From contig NZ_CP017641.1 of assembly GCF_001983935.1 (NCBI RefSeq), positions 4,774,001-4,838,000 of the forward strand: DNA of 64,000 nucleotides. The letters run 5' to 3'. How positions within the stretch are numbered: the stretch's first letter is position 1; every line of letters begins with the position of its first letter. The stretch is from Fuerstiella marisgermanici. GTDB taxonomy: Bacteria > Planctomycetota > Planctomycetia > Planctomycetales > Planctomycetaceae. Below, piece by piece: positions 41,596 through 50,542 of the stretch. A model generated the notes under the pieces. That model did not search any database. It was not told the origin of the DNA and worked only from the letters and a program-made list of their open reading frames with translations. Made by a program: the position numbers and the translations under genes.

Positions 41596-42396
41596 CTACG
41601 AGTGCATAACGTAGCCACCGTCGACGTTGATCGTCTGCCCTGTCACCTGGGCAGCCAGATTCGACGACAGGAACACGACCATGTTGGCCACGTCTTCCGG
41701 CTGTTGCCAGCGGCCCAGCGGAACCAGTTGAGCGATCTTCTCGGCCGCCCATTCGTCGTAAGTCCGCTTGTCGGCTTCACTTTGCCGGTCGTTCCATGAC
41801 TGCCACACGTTTCTATTAAGAGGTGTCTTGACCATTCCGGGACACACCGTGTTAACTCGCACACCGTCGCCCGCGAGGTCTTTCGCCATCACCTGAGCAA
41901 AATTAATGTTCGCCGCCTTCGACGCGCTGTACGGCGGATCGGTGGGAGAACCAATTTGCCCGGCAACTGACGCCACAAACACCATTGTCCCCTGACGCCG
42001 GTCGACCATTCCGGGAGCGATCGCGTGAGCCACATTCACCATGCCATTGATATTGACGTCCAGCACATTGGCCCAGTCTGAAGGCTGCAGCCTGGTAAAC
42101 GGGGCGCCAAACTGCCCGGACCCGATAGCAGCTGCGTGAACCAGATGCTGAATCGGTCCGAATGCGGATTCCGATTCTGCCGCCGCAGCGGCCACGGCGT
42201 CAAAGTTTCGCACGTCAACTGTCAGGCCGAGGCAACGTTCGGCGTGCAGGTCCGCCGCCGTTTCTGCGACATTCGGGGCGACATCCCACACGACGACATT
42301 CGCGCCTTCGTTCAGGAAACCTTCAACGCACGCCCGTCCAATACCGCTGGCGCCGCCGACGACAATGACGCCGGAATCTTTCAGTTCGGTCTCCAA
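41596..42396 (-). CDS. short-chain dehydrogenase/reductase
   Basis: A 266-residue NAD(P)-dependent oxidoreductase of the classical SDR family. The cofactor loop is VVGGASGIGRA, an acidic residue at the end of strand two (VVWDVA) suggests NAD rather than NADP, and the catalytic serine and YxxxK lie in VASVAGQ and PYSASKAAN. PGMVKTPLN and the C-terminal QVTGQTINVDGGYVMHS are typical. The substrate is unknown. Start appears to be TTG at 42396 with GAGG close upstream. It is downstream of nothing obvious and convergent with no partner. Confidence 0.92.
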   Translation of the reverse strand: METELKDSGVIVVGGASGIGRACVEGFLNEGANVVVWDVAPNVAETAADLHAERCLGLTVDVRNFDAVAAAAAESESAFGPIQHLVHAAAIGSGQFGAPFTRLQPSDWANVLDVNINGMVNVAHAIAPGMVDRRQGTMVFVASVAGQIGSPTDPPYSASKAANINFAQVMAKDLAGDGVRVNTVCPGMVKTPLNRNVWQSWNDRQSEADKRTYDEWAAEKIAQLVPLGRWQQPEDVANMVVFLSSNLAAQVTGQTINVDGGYVMHS

Positions 42397-42887
42397 GCTA
42401 CCTCGTCCCTTTTTCAGTGCGTGAACTTTGTCGAATAAATGGATCAGAACAGAAAAATCCGATTCTTCGGGAATGCGAGCTGCAGATCCCGCGTCGCAGG
42501 CAATATCCTGTGGCGTTTTGCGGTAGATTTGTTAGTCTGGCCGAACACTGGACGGCAATCCTTCAACCTGTCATTCTAACGAGCCCAGTGCCTCAGATCA
42601 TTCAATCCGACGCTCAAATCTGCGTGCGTCGGCTGTTCTGAAAACCTGACTTCATAAGAAATAGTGTCTTCCAATATGCGTAGCTAGCGCGGCGAAGCGA
42701 GCGGCGATAAGTTCGCCGGATGTTTTTGCCGTTTACTGATAACCCCCATTGCTCACGGAAAGACGTCTGCGGATGACCTGCCGGCGAGTGAGTTTTTCTG
42801 ATTGGCCGTGAATCGTTGGTTCTTATCGACAGCGTATCAATTGGTGAATCGTCGAGACAAAGACGTCTCACAGACCTGGTGGGATTT
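42397..42887. other. divergent intergenic region, no gene
   Basis: About 490 bases between the SDR gene (minus) and the secreted protein gene (plus). Small frames here lack ribosome sites and protein character. No repeat or terminator was recognised. Confidence 0.4.
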
Positions 42888-44360
42888 ATGCCGATAACAG
42901 ATCAAGTTGAACGATGGCCCGCGACTCTGCTGCGAGTCGTGCTGTTAATAGCCACCGTCGGCGGACCGCTGACGAATGCTCGCGCCTTTGACGAAGGTGC
43001 CGCCGCTGGCCAATCTGCGCCCCCGGCAGCTGCAGCCGGCGAAGGTGATGCCACTGGTAAAGAGGCAGCGAAACCGGCCGCCCCGAAACCTCTGCCCGGC
43101 ATCGCACCGGAGGTCGCTCCCACAACTAAAGATGATTATCTGCGAGATCAGCGGCGACGAGTTCAGGAATTGCGTCGCCTGCAAATGACCATGACGCCTC
43201 AGGTGTTGACGGACTATCAGAAGGTCCAACGTGACTTCCGCAGTCTCCTGTTTCAGGGCGACATGCCGAAGCAGAAGGATCTGGAGACCATTAAGACCGG
43301 ACTAAAGTTCATGGTGCTGTCGTTGTCAGACAAGGACGTGCAGGCCGTTCCGCTGGACTTCGAAAATGCAGTGAAAAAACTGCGAAACGAACTGGGGCGG
43401 GCAGGCGCAGGAAAAATCAATCCGGCAGCCAAGGCAAAGTTCCGTGAACTCGTGATGGGCGAAACGTTCACGCTTTTGCAGGGTCTAATGAAGCATAATC
43501 TGTTGGCTCGGTCCGCCGCGATTGAAGTGTTGCAGGATCTGGAAGTGGTTCCTTCCACCGGCGGCGCACGACTGACGATGTACGACAAGGTCGATGACGA
43601 ACTTGTTCGCATCATGATGGACAAAGATCAACCGGATGCAGTCAAGGTGCGAGTGGCCAATACAATGGTCAACTATCTGGAAAAGGCTGACGCCATTCCG
43701 CAGATTCAGGCCGCGTTTGCTCGAGCCGTCGCGACAGAACTGGATAAGCCGTTTCTTGATGAGTCGTATCAGGTGTTCCTGCTGGCCACTCTGGAAAAAG
43801 TCACGATCGCTCGCGAAGTTGTGGCGCCGCAGCAGGCGATTGCGATTTGTGCGGCGGCCAAATTTCTACGCAATCCGTCGTTCGAACTTCTACCTCGCTG
43901 CCGTGCGGCACGAGTGCTGGGGCGAGCGGGCTATGACGCTCAAATGAATTTCGACGTGCTGGCCTGGGCAACCGCTGATCTGGCAACAGAAACGGCATTC
44001 AAGTTTAACCAGGCACAGGACAAGAAAGATCAAAAATGGGTCCTCTGCGCATCCTATCTGTACACGGCTTTTCATCACTGGGACCGCGATGAAGCGACGG
44101 GCCGCCCGGCCGATGCGTTGCCAAAAGGATTTCTGAATCGAGCAGACAAGAGTGAGGTTGTCCGCGAAGCCTACAATAGCGCGATTCCGTTAATCCATCA
44201 CATGCTGTTTCAGACCAAAGGCATATCGCGCAACGACTTAGGCAAGCTGTTTCAATGGGTGACCGCAAACAAACCCGCCAATTTGAAATTCGATCCGTCC
44301 TGCCCACCGCTGGCTATGCCCGCCGCAAATCCGCCTGCTCAGGGCGGCGGCGGTAACTGA
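42888..44360 (+). CDS. secreted helical protein of unknown function
   Basis: A 490-residue exported protein. From the ATG at 42888 a signal peptide is seen (ERWPATLLRVVLLIATVGGP then TNARA), after which come a Gly/Ala/Pro linker and a long helical region with leucine-rich, HEAT-like helix pairs (for example VKVRVANTMVNYLEKADAIP and FELLPRCRAARVLGRAGY). The C-terminus is Pro/Gly-rich. The longer frame from TTG 42816 lacks a ribosome site. Twenty bases separate it from the following beta-propeller gene, so they probably form an operon. I recognise no family. Confidence 0.8.
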   Translation: MPITDQVERWPATLLRVVLLIATVGGPLTNARAFDEGAAAGQSAPPAAAAGEGDATGKEAAKPAAPKPLPGIAPEVAPTTKDDYLRDQRRRVQELRRLQMTMTPQVLTDYQKVQRDFRSLLFQGDMPKQKDLETIKTGLKFMVLSLSDKDVQAVPLDFENAVKKLRNELGRAGAGKINPAAKAKFRELVMGETFTLLQGLMKHNLLARSAAIEVLQDLEVVPSTGGARLTMYDKVDDELVRIMMDKDQPDAVKVRVANTMVNYLEKADAIPQIQAAFARAVATELDKPFLDESYQVFLLATLEKVTIAREVVAPQQAIAICAAAKFLRNPSFELLPRCRAARVLGRAGYDAQMNFDVLAWATADLATETAFKFNQAQDKKDQKWVLCASYLYTAFHHWDRDEATGRPADALPKGFLNRADKSEVVREAYNSAIPLIHHMLFQTKGISRNDLGKLFQWVTANKPANLKFDPSCPPLAMPAANPPAQGGGGN

Positions 44361-44380
44361 AGACTGACTCAAAATTTCGC

Positions 44381-45289
44381 ATGACCAGCTTTCGAGTCAT
44401 CACGCTTCTGGCTTTCGCCCTCTGTTGCTTGCCTTCCTTCGTCTTCGGCCAGAATCTGCCCGTCGAGTTCCGCGAATTCGAAGCGTACGAAGATAACCCC
44501 GTCTTCAAATCCGCTCCGGGCGAATGGGACGCGCTGATCCGTGAGCGAGGCTGGATACTAAAGGACGGCGACCAGTATCGCATGTGGTACACCGGCTATA
44601 ATCCGGATCAAAAACCACTCACGATGAAACTGGGCTACGCGACGTCGCTCGATGGCATCCACTGGACGCGGCACTCGGAAAACCCGATCTACGACGACTT
44701 TTGGATCGAGGACATGATGGTCGTCAAGCGGCAAGACACCTTCTATATGTTTGCCGAAGGCCAGCGCGATCAACCGCATCTGCTCACATCCGAGGATGGC
44801 ATTCGCTGGACGCGACAAGGGGGGCTGGATGTGCGTTTAACCAGCGGGAGAAAGATTCCGGCGGGACCGTATGGAACGCCGACCGCGTGGTTCGAAAACG
44901 GCACATGGTATCTGTTTTACGAACGACGCGACGCCGGCATCTGGTTGGCCACGTCGACAGACATGCAGGTCTGGACAAACGTCAGCGACGATCCGCTGAT
45001 TGTTCCCGGTCCGGAAAAATACGATCGACTGATGATCGCGATGAACCAGATCGTCAAGCACAATGATCGCTACTTCGCTGTGATGCACGGCACCGGCACA
45101 GCGACAAAGCCGCGAGACTGGTGCACATGGTTTGCCGTGTCTGACGATCTGAAGCACTGGGAAAAGTGTGTCGGCGGCCCCGTACTGCCGATCGCCGAAA
45201 ACAAATCCAGCGGCGTACTGGTCCACGATGGCCAGCGGTTTCGACTGTACACAATGCACGCCAAGGTCGACCTGCACTACGCGAAATAG
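44381..45289 (+). CDS. secreted five-bladed beta-propeller, glycosidase-like
   Basis: A 302-residue exported protein with signal peptide MTSFRVITLLAFALCCLPSF. Repeating blade motifs such as YRMWYTGYNPD, LGYATSLDGIHWTRH, FYMFAEGQ, LLTSEDGIRWTRQG, TWYLFYERRDAGIWLAT and FAVSDDLKHWEKC mark the GH43/GH32/GH130-like propeller fold. Acidic residues in WDALIRERGW and WIEDMMVVK could be catalytic. It may act on plant or algal polysaccharides, in line with the pectate lyase elsewhere in the window, but the substrate cannot be read from sequence. No ribosome site is obvious; the preceding gene is 20 bases away, so translation may be coupled. Confidence 0.8.
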   Translation: MTSFRVITLLAFALCCLPSFVFGQNLPVEFREFEAYEDNPVFKSAPGEWDALIRERGWILKDGDQYRMWYTGYNPDQKPLTMKLGYATSLDGIHWTRHSENPIYDDFWIEDMMVVKRQDTFYMFAEGQRDQPHLLTSEDGIRWTRQGGLDVRLTSGRKIPAGPYGTPTAWFENGTWYLFYERRDAGIWLATSTDMQVWTNVSDDPLIVPGPEKYDRLMIAMNQIVKHNDRYFAVMHGTGTATKPRDWCTWFAVSDDLKHWEKCVGGPVLPIAENKSSGVLVHDGQRFRLYTMHAKVDLHYAK

Positions 45290-45396
45290 CCGTGCAGCTT
45301 ACTATCGCGAAACGTGGCAGATGTACACTGCCCGAACGATAGGGCAATAAGCCGCGAACAATCGTCGAACAGAAGCACCGCCGATGCTGCGCACCC

Positions 45397-45792
45397 TCAT
45401 TCCACAATCTGCAATCGTGCCTCGTGCAAGCTATGACTCTTGCCGTCGTCTGGTTGAGACACTCGAACTTCCAGCGTGTTGAAGTCGGCCGCTGCGGCAG
45501 TGATGTCAAACAGATAGATTGCAGGGTTCGATGCGCCGTCCTGCTGCTCAGTCAATTCAATGACCGCCTGGTTGATGACAACCTCCTGCAGGGAAATGTC
45601 AGCATATAAAGCCAACACCAGTCGCGATGCAGCTTCCAGTCCACTGGGCCGATGGAACTTTCGACGCAAACAATGGTCGCTGGTTGCAGCGTCGATTTGA
45701 TACGGCAAACGGGTTCGCTGCCAATCGTCGGCGTCGTTAGACCGCTGTTCCCACGGCCCGGCTAAACGAATTTCGTGTACGATCTGCGGCAA
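45397..45792 (-). CDS. small beta-sandwich protein, unknown function
   Basis: A 131-residue protein with the look of a galactose-binding or GH2-type beta-sandwich: LAGPWEQRSND, RTRLPYQID, LRRKFHRPSGL, RLVLALYADISLQEVVINQ and NTLEVRVSQ. There is no signal peptide. A TTG at 45792 follows AAGGAG by eight bases, which supports both the gene and this unusual start. It lies convergent to the beta-propeller gene; a role in carbohydrate binding is only a guess. Confidence 0.68.
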   Translation of the reverse strand: MPQIVHEIRLAGPWEQRSNDADDWQRTRLPYQIDAATSDHCLRRKFHRPSGLEAASRLVLALYADISLQEVVINQAVIELTEQQDGASNPAIYLFDITAAAADFNTLEVRVSQPDDGKSHSLHEARLQIVE

Positions 45793-45844
45793 ACTGCAGG
45801 CTCCTTCATGTTAACAAATGCGGCATTCTTACTGCCCGTTTCCT

Positions 45845-46441
45845 TCACACTGCCCAGCGATGCAAGCGTCCCTCAAGGTGCTTTTTGACGTCGGGCCATT
45901 CCTGTTTCAGAACACTGTACATCACCGTGTCACGAACAGAACCGTCTCGGCGCGGCGAATGATGTCGAATGACGCCATCCTTTTTCGCTCCCAACGCTTC
46001 GATGGCTTTCTGCGATTGGAAGTTAAAATTATCGGTTCTTAAACCCACAACCGCACACCCCAGCGTTTCGAACGCGTGCGTCATCAGAATCAACTTGCAC
46101 GTTGTGTTGACATAACTTCGCTGCCACCGTTTCGCGTACCACGTGTAGCCGATTTCCACACGATCGATTGGCGGGTTAATGTCGTGATAGCGAGTTTCCC
46201 CGACGACCTCACCACTGCTCAGGTCTCGCACGACCCACGGTAGCATGTGACCATCAGCCTGCTTCTGCAACGCATCCGCGATGTGTTGCGACATTTGTTC
46301 CGGAATTGGAACGGCCGTAAACCACAGTTCCCACAGGTTGCCATCGCTCGCAGCTGTGGCCAAATCAGCATGATGCTCAGCAGTCAGAGGCTCCAGCCGA
46401 ACGCCGTTGCCTTCGAGCGTGACGGATTCTATTGTGATCAT
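45845..46441 (-). CDS. GNAT-family N-acetyltransferase, RimJ/RimL-like
   Basis: A 198-residue acetyltransferase. VRLEPLTAEHHADL at the start, VVGETRYHDI, RVEIGYTWYAKRWQRSYVNT and LGCAVVGLRTDNFNFQSQKAIEALGAKKDG in the second half follow the GNAT plan of RimJ/RimL-type enzymes acting on protein N-termini or small amines with acetyl-CoA. The usual acetyl-CoA loop RGxG is replaced by KRWQRSY, as in several members of this subgroup. I use the ATG at 46441, since the longer frame to 46612 overlaps the rhomboid gene end and has no domain match. Confidence 0.85.
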   Translation of the reverse strand: MITIESVTLEGNGVRLEPLTAEHHADLATAASDGNLWELWFTAVPIPEQMSQHIADALQKQADGHMLPWVVRDLSSGEVVGETRYHDINPPIDRVEIGYTWYAKRWQRSYVNTTCKLILMTHAFETLGCAVVGLRTDNFNFQSQKAIEALGAKKDGVIRHHSPRRDGSVRDTVMYSVLKQEWPDVKKHLEGRLHRWAV

Positions 46442-46595
46442 GATTGAGCTTTGAATGGTTTTGGGAGAAGCAAACACCTGGCTGCGCGACACGCTCGCGG
46501 CGTGAAGGTTCGCAGCGCTCTGGAGGTTCAGCCCTCGCGATTCGCCGTCAGTGATCGCGGAACTTGAGCACTGGACGGTGGTCGCATGAGCGTCG

Positions 46596-47642
46596 TTAGC
46601 CTCGACGGTCACGCAGCTCGCGACTGGCTTGTTCCAAGGTTTTACGTTCGCCCTTCGTCAGGGACGCTTCCCCTTTTTCACTGATCTTCGCAAGGATGCG
46701 GTCCATCTCGTTCGCGAGCTTCGTTGTCTTTGCTGAGCTTCCTGAACTGTCCGGCCGCACGACTTTAAAACCCCGCCGCTTGCCTTTGAACCACGTTTGA
46801 GTGTTCTGCCAGAAGGGAGCCAGTCGGAAGTTGCGTTTGGAATAAAAGTAACCGAACCCCAAACCGCCCAGATGAGCCGCGTGAGCTACCGAGTCGCCCA
46901 CTGGCTCGCCCGACAGCATTCTTAACACCGGATACAAATCGAACACCGTGATCAAAACCACGACCCACCGGACTTCGATCGGGATGATCAAAAACAGCTT
47001 GATAATCTGCGTCGGAAAATGACACGCATACAGCATCGCCACGGCCAGCACGGCTCCCGACGCGCCGATCATGGGCACGTTGTCGCCGGTCACAAGGTCC
47101 AGGCCGAGATACGCGACGCTCGCGGCCACAGCAGACGTCAGATAGAAAATCAGAAATTCTGTCGACCCGTAAATCGCTTCCAGCCGGCGTCCGAAGACCC
47201 ACAGCAGCAGCATGTTAAACGCAAGGTGAAGCAGGTCGTTGCGGTCATGGCAGAAGGCGTAGGAAAGCAACCGCCAAATTTGTCCCGTGAAGACGCGCGA
47301 CGTATGCATTTCGAACCACTGCTGAACGATCGGCACTGCGGGAGGAAGTCCCAATGTTCGATAGTCAAGCGGTGTGTTCTGAGTGATGCGGTTGTCGCGT
47401 CGAAGGTCGTTGCCAACAGCCAGCTCGTCCGCCGCATCAATCTGTTGTTCAGCGATCAGTGAGTCTCGCCGTTCAATCAATTCGTCCTGCGTCCATTGGC
47501 GCGTACCCAGCACCTGAGCGACAAAGACGACCAGTGTGACGATGATCAGCTTTCGACACGTCGGCGAATCGCTGCCGTACGATGGCCCGGACGAATAGCG
47601 GAAGCTTTCGTCTCGTAAGTAGTCGCGATTTTCCAGTCCCAT
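46596..47642 (-). CDS. rhomboid-family intramembrane serine protease
   Basis: A 348-residue membrane protease. Helix one is RKLIIVTLVVFVAQVL, followed by a ~70-residue insert, then a six-helix rhomboid core: WRLLSYAFCHD in the loop, catalytic serine in GASGAVLAV, and catalytic histidine in VAHAAHLGGLGFGYF. Rhomboids cut helices within the membrane; the target is unknown. A charged coiled-coil tail follows the last helix. I prefer the ATG at 47642 with AGGA immediately upstream; the frame to 47819 overlaps a dispersed repeat. It precedes the GNAT gene on the same strand. Confidence 0.92.
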   Translation of the reverse strand: MGLENRDYLRDESFRYSSGPSYGSDSPTCRKLIIVTLVVFVAQVLGTRQWTQDELIERRDSLIAEQQIDAADELAVGNDLRRDNRITQNTPLDYRTLGLPPAVPIVQQWFEMHTSRVFTGQIWRLLSYAFCHDRNDLLHLAFNMLLLWVFGRRLEAIYGSTEFLIFYLTSAVAASVAYLGLDLVTGDNVPMIGASGAVLAVAMLYACHFPTQIIKLFLIIPIEVRWVVVLITVFDLYPVLRMLSGEPVGDSVAHAAHLGGLGFGYFYSKRNFRLAPFWQNTQTWFKGKRRGFKVVRPDSSGSSAKTTKLANEMDRILAKISEKGEASLTKGERKTLEQASRELRDRRG

Positions 47643-48140
47643 TCCTGTACGTGTCCGTCTAGAGCAATTTACGTTTTGTTGTGGACGGTTCTGGCTCCTG
47701 GCAACCGGCCCACGTAGAACAAAAAACGATTTCCACGGCCACAAGTCAGCGTGAAACGCTGCAACGCCCGATTGATGGTATTCCGTGTCTCCACATCTTA
47801 TCCACCCCCGGTCACGCAATCAAAGGCCGGGCCGGTATGCAGCGGGGGTCGGTATGCACCGACGGGCGATTGGCGTGGCGGGCGGGTGACGGTGCGGAGG
47901 CCAAAGCGCCGGCGGTGCTCCTGTGGGTCGCTTCAGGAATTGTCGTCCTGCTTCCTCCTCGCGCCTCGGTCGCGGTCTTCGGCGATTCCTACGCTCGGAT
48001 CGCCGCCCCACTGAGCCTCCCTTCGCCATTCGACATTATGCTTCGGCCTTCCGGTCCGGACCTCGACTTCCCTCCCTTTCTCGGAACTGTCCCGCATTCT
48101 AAACTCACCGCTTTCCACCTTCGCTTAACTGAGAACCGCC
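47643..48140. other. intergenic region with dispersed repeat, no gene
   Basis: About 500 bases. The left part (47659-47768) is a copy of the family 1 repeat; the centre is GC-rich with several overlapping frames on both strands, none with a ribosome site or recognisable protein. The right end holds the upstream region of mazG. Confidence 0.45.
47659..47768. repeat. dispersed intergenic repeat, family 1, copy B
   Basis: Starts TCTAGAGCAATTTACGTTTT and aligns with 33551-33660 over about 105 bases, sharing GTGGACGGTT, GGCTC, TGGCAA and GGCCACAAGTCAGCGT. It follows the 5' end of the rhomboid gene, while copy A follows the 3' end of a secreted protein gene, so position relative to genes differs. 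Confidence 0.75.
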
Positions 48141-48440
48141 ATGACGCTTGACGAATTGCAGCAATTGATCGACCAGATGTACTCACGCAAAGACGAAGCT
48201 CGCGGCGTGGAAGGCACGTTTATGTGGCTGATGGAAGAAGTGGGCGAGCTGGCGGCGGCCTTGCGAGAATCATCGAAAGAAGAACAAGCGAAGGAATTCG
48301 CCGACGTTCTGGCCTGGCTGGCGACAATCGCCAACGTGGCCGGCATCAATCTGACGGAGGCCATGCAGTTGAAGTATGGCAGCGGCTGCCCCGGCTGCGG
48401 ACGCATGGTGTGCGAGTGCTCTGACGCCGAAAAACCCTGA
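48141..48440 (+). CDS. mazG: MazG-like nucleotide pyrophosphohydrolase
   Basis: A 99-residue all-alpha NTP pyrophosphohydrolase. The metal-binding acidic motifs are EEVGEL (EExxE-like) and EFADVLAWLATIANV (ExxD). Such enzymes hydrolyse (d)NTPs to monophosphates and pyrophosphate, in housecleaning or stress control. The C-terminus adds GCPGCGRMVCEC, five cysteines suited to metal binding, not typical of the minimal MazG domain. ATG at 48141. It stands alone on its strand; a hairpin lies about 100 bases past the stop. Confidence 0.88.
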   Translation: MTLDELQQLIDQMYSRKDEARGVEGTFMWLMEEVGELAAALRESSKEEQAKEFADVLAWLATIANVAGINLTEAMQLKYGSGCPGCGRMVCECSDAEKP

Positions 48441-48780
48441 GTGCGAATCGGGGAAGTGGGGAATGGAGAATTGGGGAAGACCTGCAGCGGATAGATGGCG
48501 TTAGAAGTCGGACGGGGACGCTCAAATGGTGAAGGGACGCGCGACTCACGTTTAGGCTGCTGAGTCGCCCTTTTCTGCATTCTGGTGGCTCAGATTTTGA
48601 GACGCGGGACATCGTCGCGGCGATTTCTGACTGCGACTCTCCGTCCCTGTCGAAGATTCCCTGCTCAGCATTCGGTATTCAGGAATCCTTATTCGCGAAT
48701 TTTCTTTCAAATTCAGCGTTGACGAATCTGCCCCGCACGACTACCGTAATAGGTGACTATTACACCAGTCGGAGCGAGAC
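48441..48780. other. intergenic region upstream of the GntR operon
   Basis: 340 bases. It contains a hairpin with arms GCGACTCA (48541-48548) and TGAGTCGC (48561-48568) followed by CCTTTTC, which might end mazG transcription, and near its right end the palindromic operator candidate of the next gene. No reading frame is supported. Confidence 0.5.
48746..48763. promoter_or_regulatory. palindromic operator candidate for the GntR regulator
   Basis: A perfect inverted repeat, GTAATAG-GTGA-CTATTAC, lies 18 bases before the start codon of the GntR gene. Seven-base arms with a four-base spacer suit a dimeric winged-helix repressor. Its place between promoter and gene suggests autoregulation of the whole ABC operon, as known for YtrA-type regulators. 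Confidence 0.8.
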
Positions 48781-49176
48781 ATGATTTGTCACATTGATGC
48801 CGGCAACGGGATTCCCATCTACGAACAGATTGAGCGGCAGGTCAAGTTCGCCGTGGCCAACGGTTCGCTGCTGGTGGGAGAACGAGTGCCCTCCGTCCGC
48901 GAACTGGCGACTCAAACGGCCGTGAACGTCAACACGGTGGCCCGAGCTTATCGCGAACTGCAGCAGCAGGGCGTGTTGAATTCCATACGCGGCACCGGAC
49001 TGGCGGTGTCGATGGAGGCGAAGAAAATCTGCCAGCAGGGACGGTTGCAGATGATCCGCGACCGACTGCGGTCGGTGCTGCAGGAAGCTCTTCAGAACCA
49101 AATTGCCGTCGAAGAAATCCGAACTCTGGTAGACGAAGAATGGACCGAGCTGTCTCAGAATGTGGGGCCCCCTTAG
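48781..49176 (+). CDS. GntR-family regulator, YtrA type
   Basis: A 131-residue transcriptional regulator. The winged helix-turn-helix covers about residues 10-75 (GIPIYEQIERQVKFAVANG, VPSVRELATQTAVNVNTVARAYRELQQQGVL), followed by only ~55 residues of helix. That short C-terminal part, with no ligand-binding domain, is the mark of the YtrA subfamily, which usually represses an adjacent ABC transporter operon. GGAG lies six bases before the ATG. The ABC ATPase gene starts about 100 bases downstream. A perfect palindrome just upstream is its likely operator. Confidence 0.93.
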   Translation: MICHIDAGNGIPIYEQIERQVKFAVANGSLLVGERVPSVRELATQTAVNVNTVARAYRELQQQGVLNSIRGTGLAVSMEAKKICQQGRLQMIRDRLRSVLQEALQNQIAVEEIRTLVDEEWTELSQNVGPP

Positions 49177-49282
49177 CGAATGCGCATCGCAGTGGACTTC
49201 GCCAGAAGTCCTTTTTTGTACATGTCGGCGGCACAGAAGGTTTGGCGACTTCGACTACAAATTTTTCTTCAGGGACACACCG

Positions 49283-50230
49283 ATGCAACCCGTTGTTAAA
49301 TTCAAGAACCTAAGCAAACGTTTCGGCCAGACGGTCGCTCTTAACGACGTCACCTTGGAAATCCCGCCGGGAGTCGTTTGTGCCGTGCTGGGAGCAAACG
49401 GGGCGGGCAAGAGCACTGCGATTCGCATTCTGCTGGGCCTGGACAAACCCGATGCCGGTTTCGCAGAAGCCCTCGGCATGGACAGCAAAACTCACGCGTT
49501 GGAAATTCGTGGTCGAGTCGGCTACGTGGCTGATCAACCGCCGCTGTACGAATGGATGACGGTTGCGGAAATCGGCTGGTTCGCAGCCGGCTTTTATCCA
49601 ACCGGCTATAAGGCCGAATACGACAAGCTCACCACGAAGTTTGATCTCGACGGAAAGCAAAAGATCGCCAACCTGTCGAAAGGCATGCGAGCCAAAGTAG
49701 CGCTGTCGCTCGCGATGGCTCATCGACCGGAGTTACTTATTCTGGACGAACCGACTTCCGGCCTGGACCCGCTGGTGCGGCGTGAGTTTCTGGAAAGCAT
49801 GATCGACGTTTCGGCGGAAGGTCGCAGCGTGCTGCTGTCCAGCCATCAGGTTTCGGAAGTGGAACGCGTAGCCGACATTGTTGCAATTCTGCTGAATGGA
49901 AAGCTGGTCTGCGTAGAACGGCTGGACGACCTGAAACGCGACACGACCGAGGTTGCCATCAGCATGCCGGACGAAACAACTCCGCCACCCGCGATGCCCG
50001 GCATCAACCTCGCTCATGTGTCATTCGGGCACGATCATGTTTGGATGGTACGCGATCTGAATGAAGCTCAGCTTCGGGAATCATGCCGATCGGCCAGCCT
50101 ACCGGAACCGCAAATACGAAAGCCGAACCTCGAAGACATTCTGCTGGCAATCCTGCGTGAATACCGCCGCGATCCGTTACAGAAGACGGCACAGGTTAAA
50201 ACAGATACTGCTGTAGAGAACCACGGATGA
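49283..50230 (+). CDS. ABC transporter ATP-binding protein
   Basis: A 315-residue ATPase. Walker A is GANGAGKST, Walker B LLILDEPTSGLD, and the switch histidine is in LLSSHQ. The signature motif reads LSKGM rather than LSGGQ, as in several export-type YtrB-like ATPases. After the core (~residues 1-220) comes a C-terminal extension of about 95 residues. The start is ATG at 49283 with AGGGA seven bases upstream; the longer frame from 49160 overlaps the GntR gene and is rejected. It should pair with the large permease gene downstream. Cargo is unknown. Confidence 0.94.
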   Translation: MQPVVKFKNLSKRFGQTVALNDVTLEIPPGVVCAVLGANGAGKSTAIRILLGLDKPDAGFAEALGMDSKTHALEIRGRVGYVADQPPLYEWMTVAEIGWFAAGFYPTGYKAEYDKLTTKFDLDGKQKIANLSKGMRAKVALSLAMAHRPELLILDEPTSGLDPLVRREFLESMIDVSAEGRSVLLSSHQVSEVERVADIVAILLNGKLVCVERLDDLKRDTTEVAISMPDETTPPPAMPGINLAHVSFGHDHVWMVRDLNEAQLRESCRSASLPEPQIRKPNLEDILLAILREYRRDPLQKTAQVKTDTAVENHG

Positions 50231-50311
50231 ATGCGGAGAGAACGCAGTTGTCCGTCGCCGGGGCTTGTTCCGGCATGACGCATCGATGGCACACTCAGAT
50301 TTAGGCTTTAT

Positions 50312-50520
50312 GAGACTGCGATTGGCCTGGGCGAGGCCAAAGCACGTAGCCGTGGGCATGAGCCCGCGGAAAGCAAGAACAACGCACAGCAGCCCCGGAT
50401 GGGGCAAAAGCAAGTGCGGTACGAAACTGCTGTCGCCCCATCCGGGGCTTTGGCACATAGAAACTCACGTTCCGTCAACTGACGCCGACGGCTACGTGCC
50501 TGCGCCACTGCGTGGCGAAT
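50312..50520. repeat. dispersed intergenic repeat, family 2, copy A
   Basis: About 205 bases align with 53573-53776. Shared landmarks in order: A(A/C)TGCGATTGGCC, AAGCAC-TAGCCGT, a self-complementary GTGGGCATGAGCCCGC (GTCGGTATCAGCCGAC in copy B), AACAACGC, AGCCCCG-ATGGGGC, GCTGTCGCCCC-TCCGGG, and GCCGACGGCTACG-GC-TGCGCC. Several inverted segments suggest an RNA or DNA hairpin structure. It fills most of the gap between the ATPase and permease genes. Confidence 0.85.
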
Positions 50521-50542
50521 TTGCTACGGCGAGGAACCAAAT

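Noticed and set aside
50231-50542. frames on both strands between the ATPase and permease genes
   Set aside because: They arise from the dispersed repeat, which is also translated by chance around 53573-53776; similar peptides reflect shared DNA, not genes.
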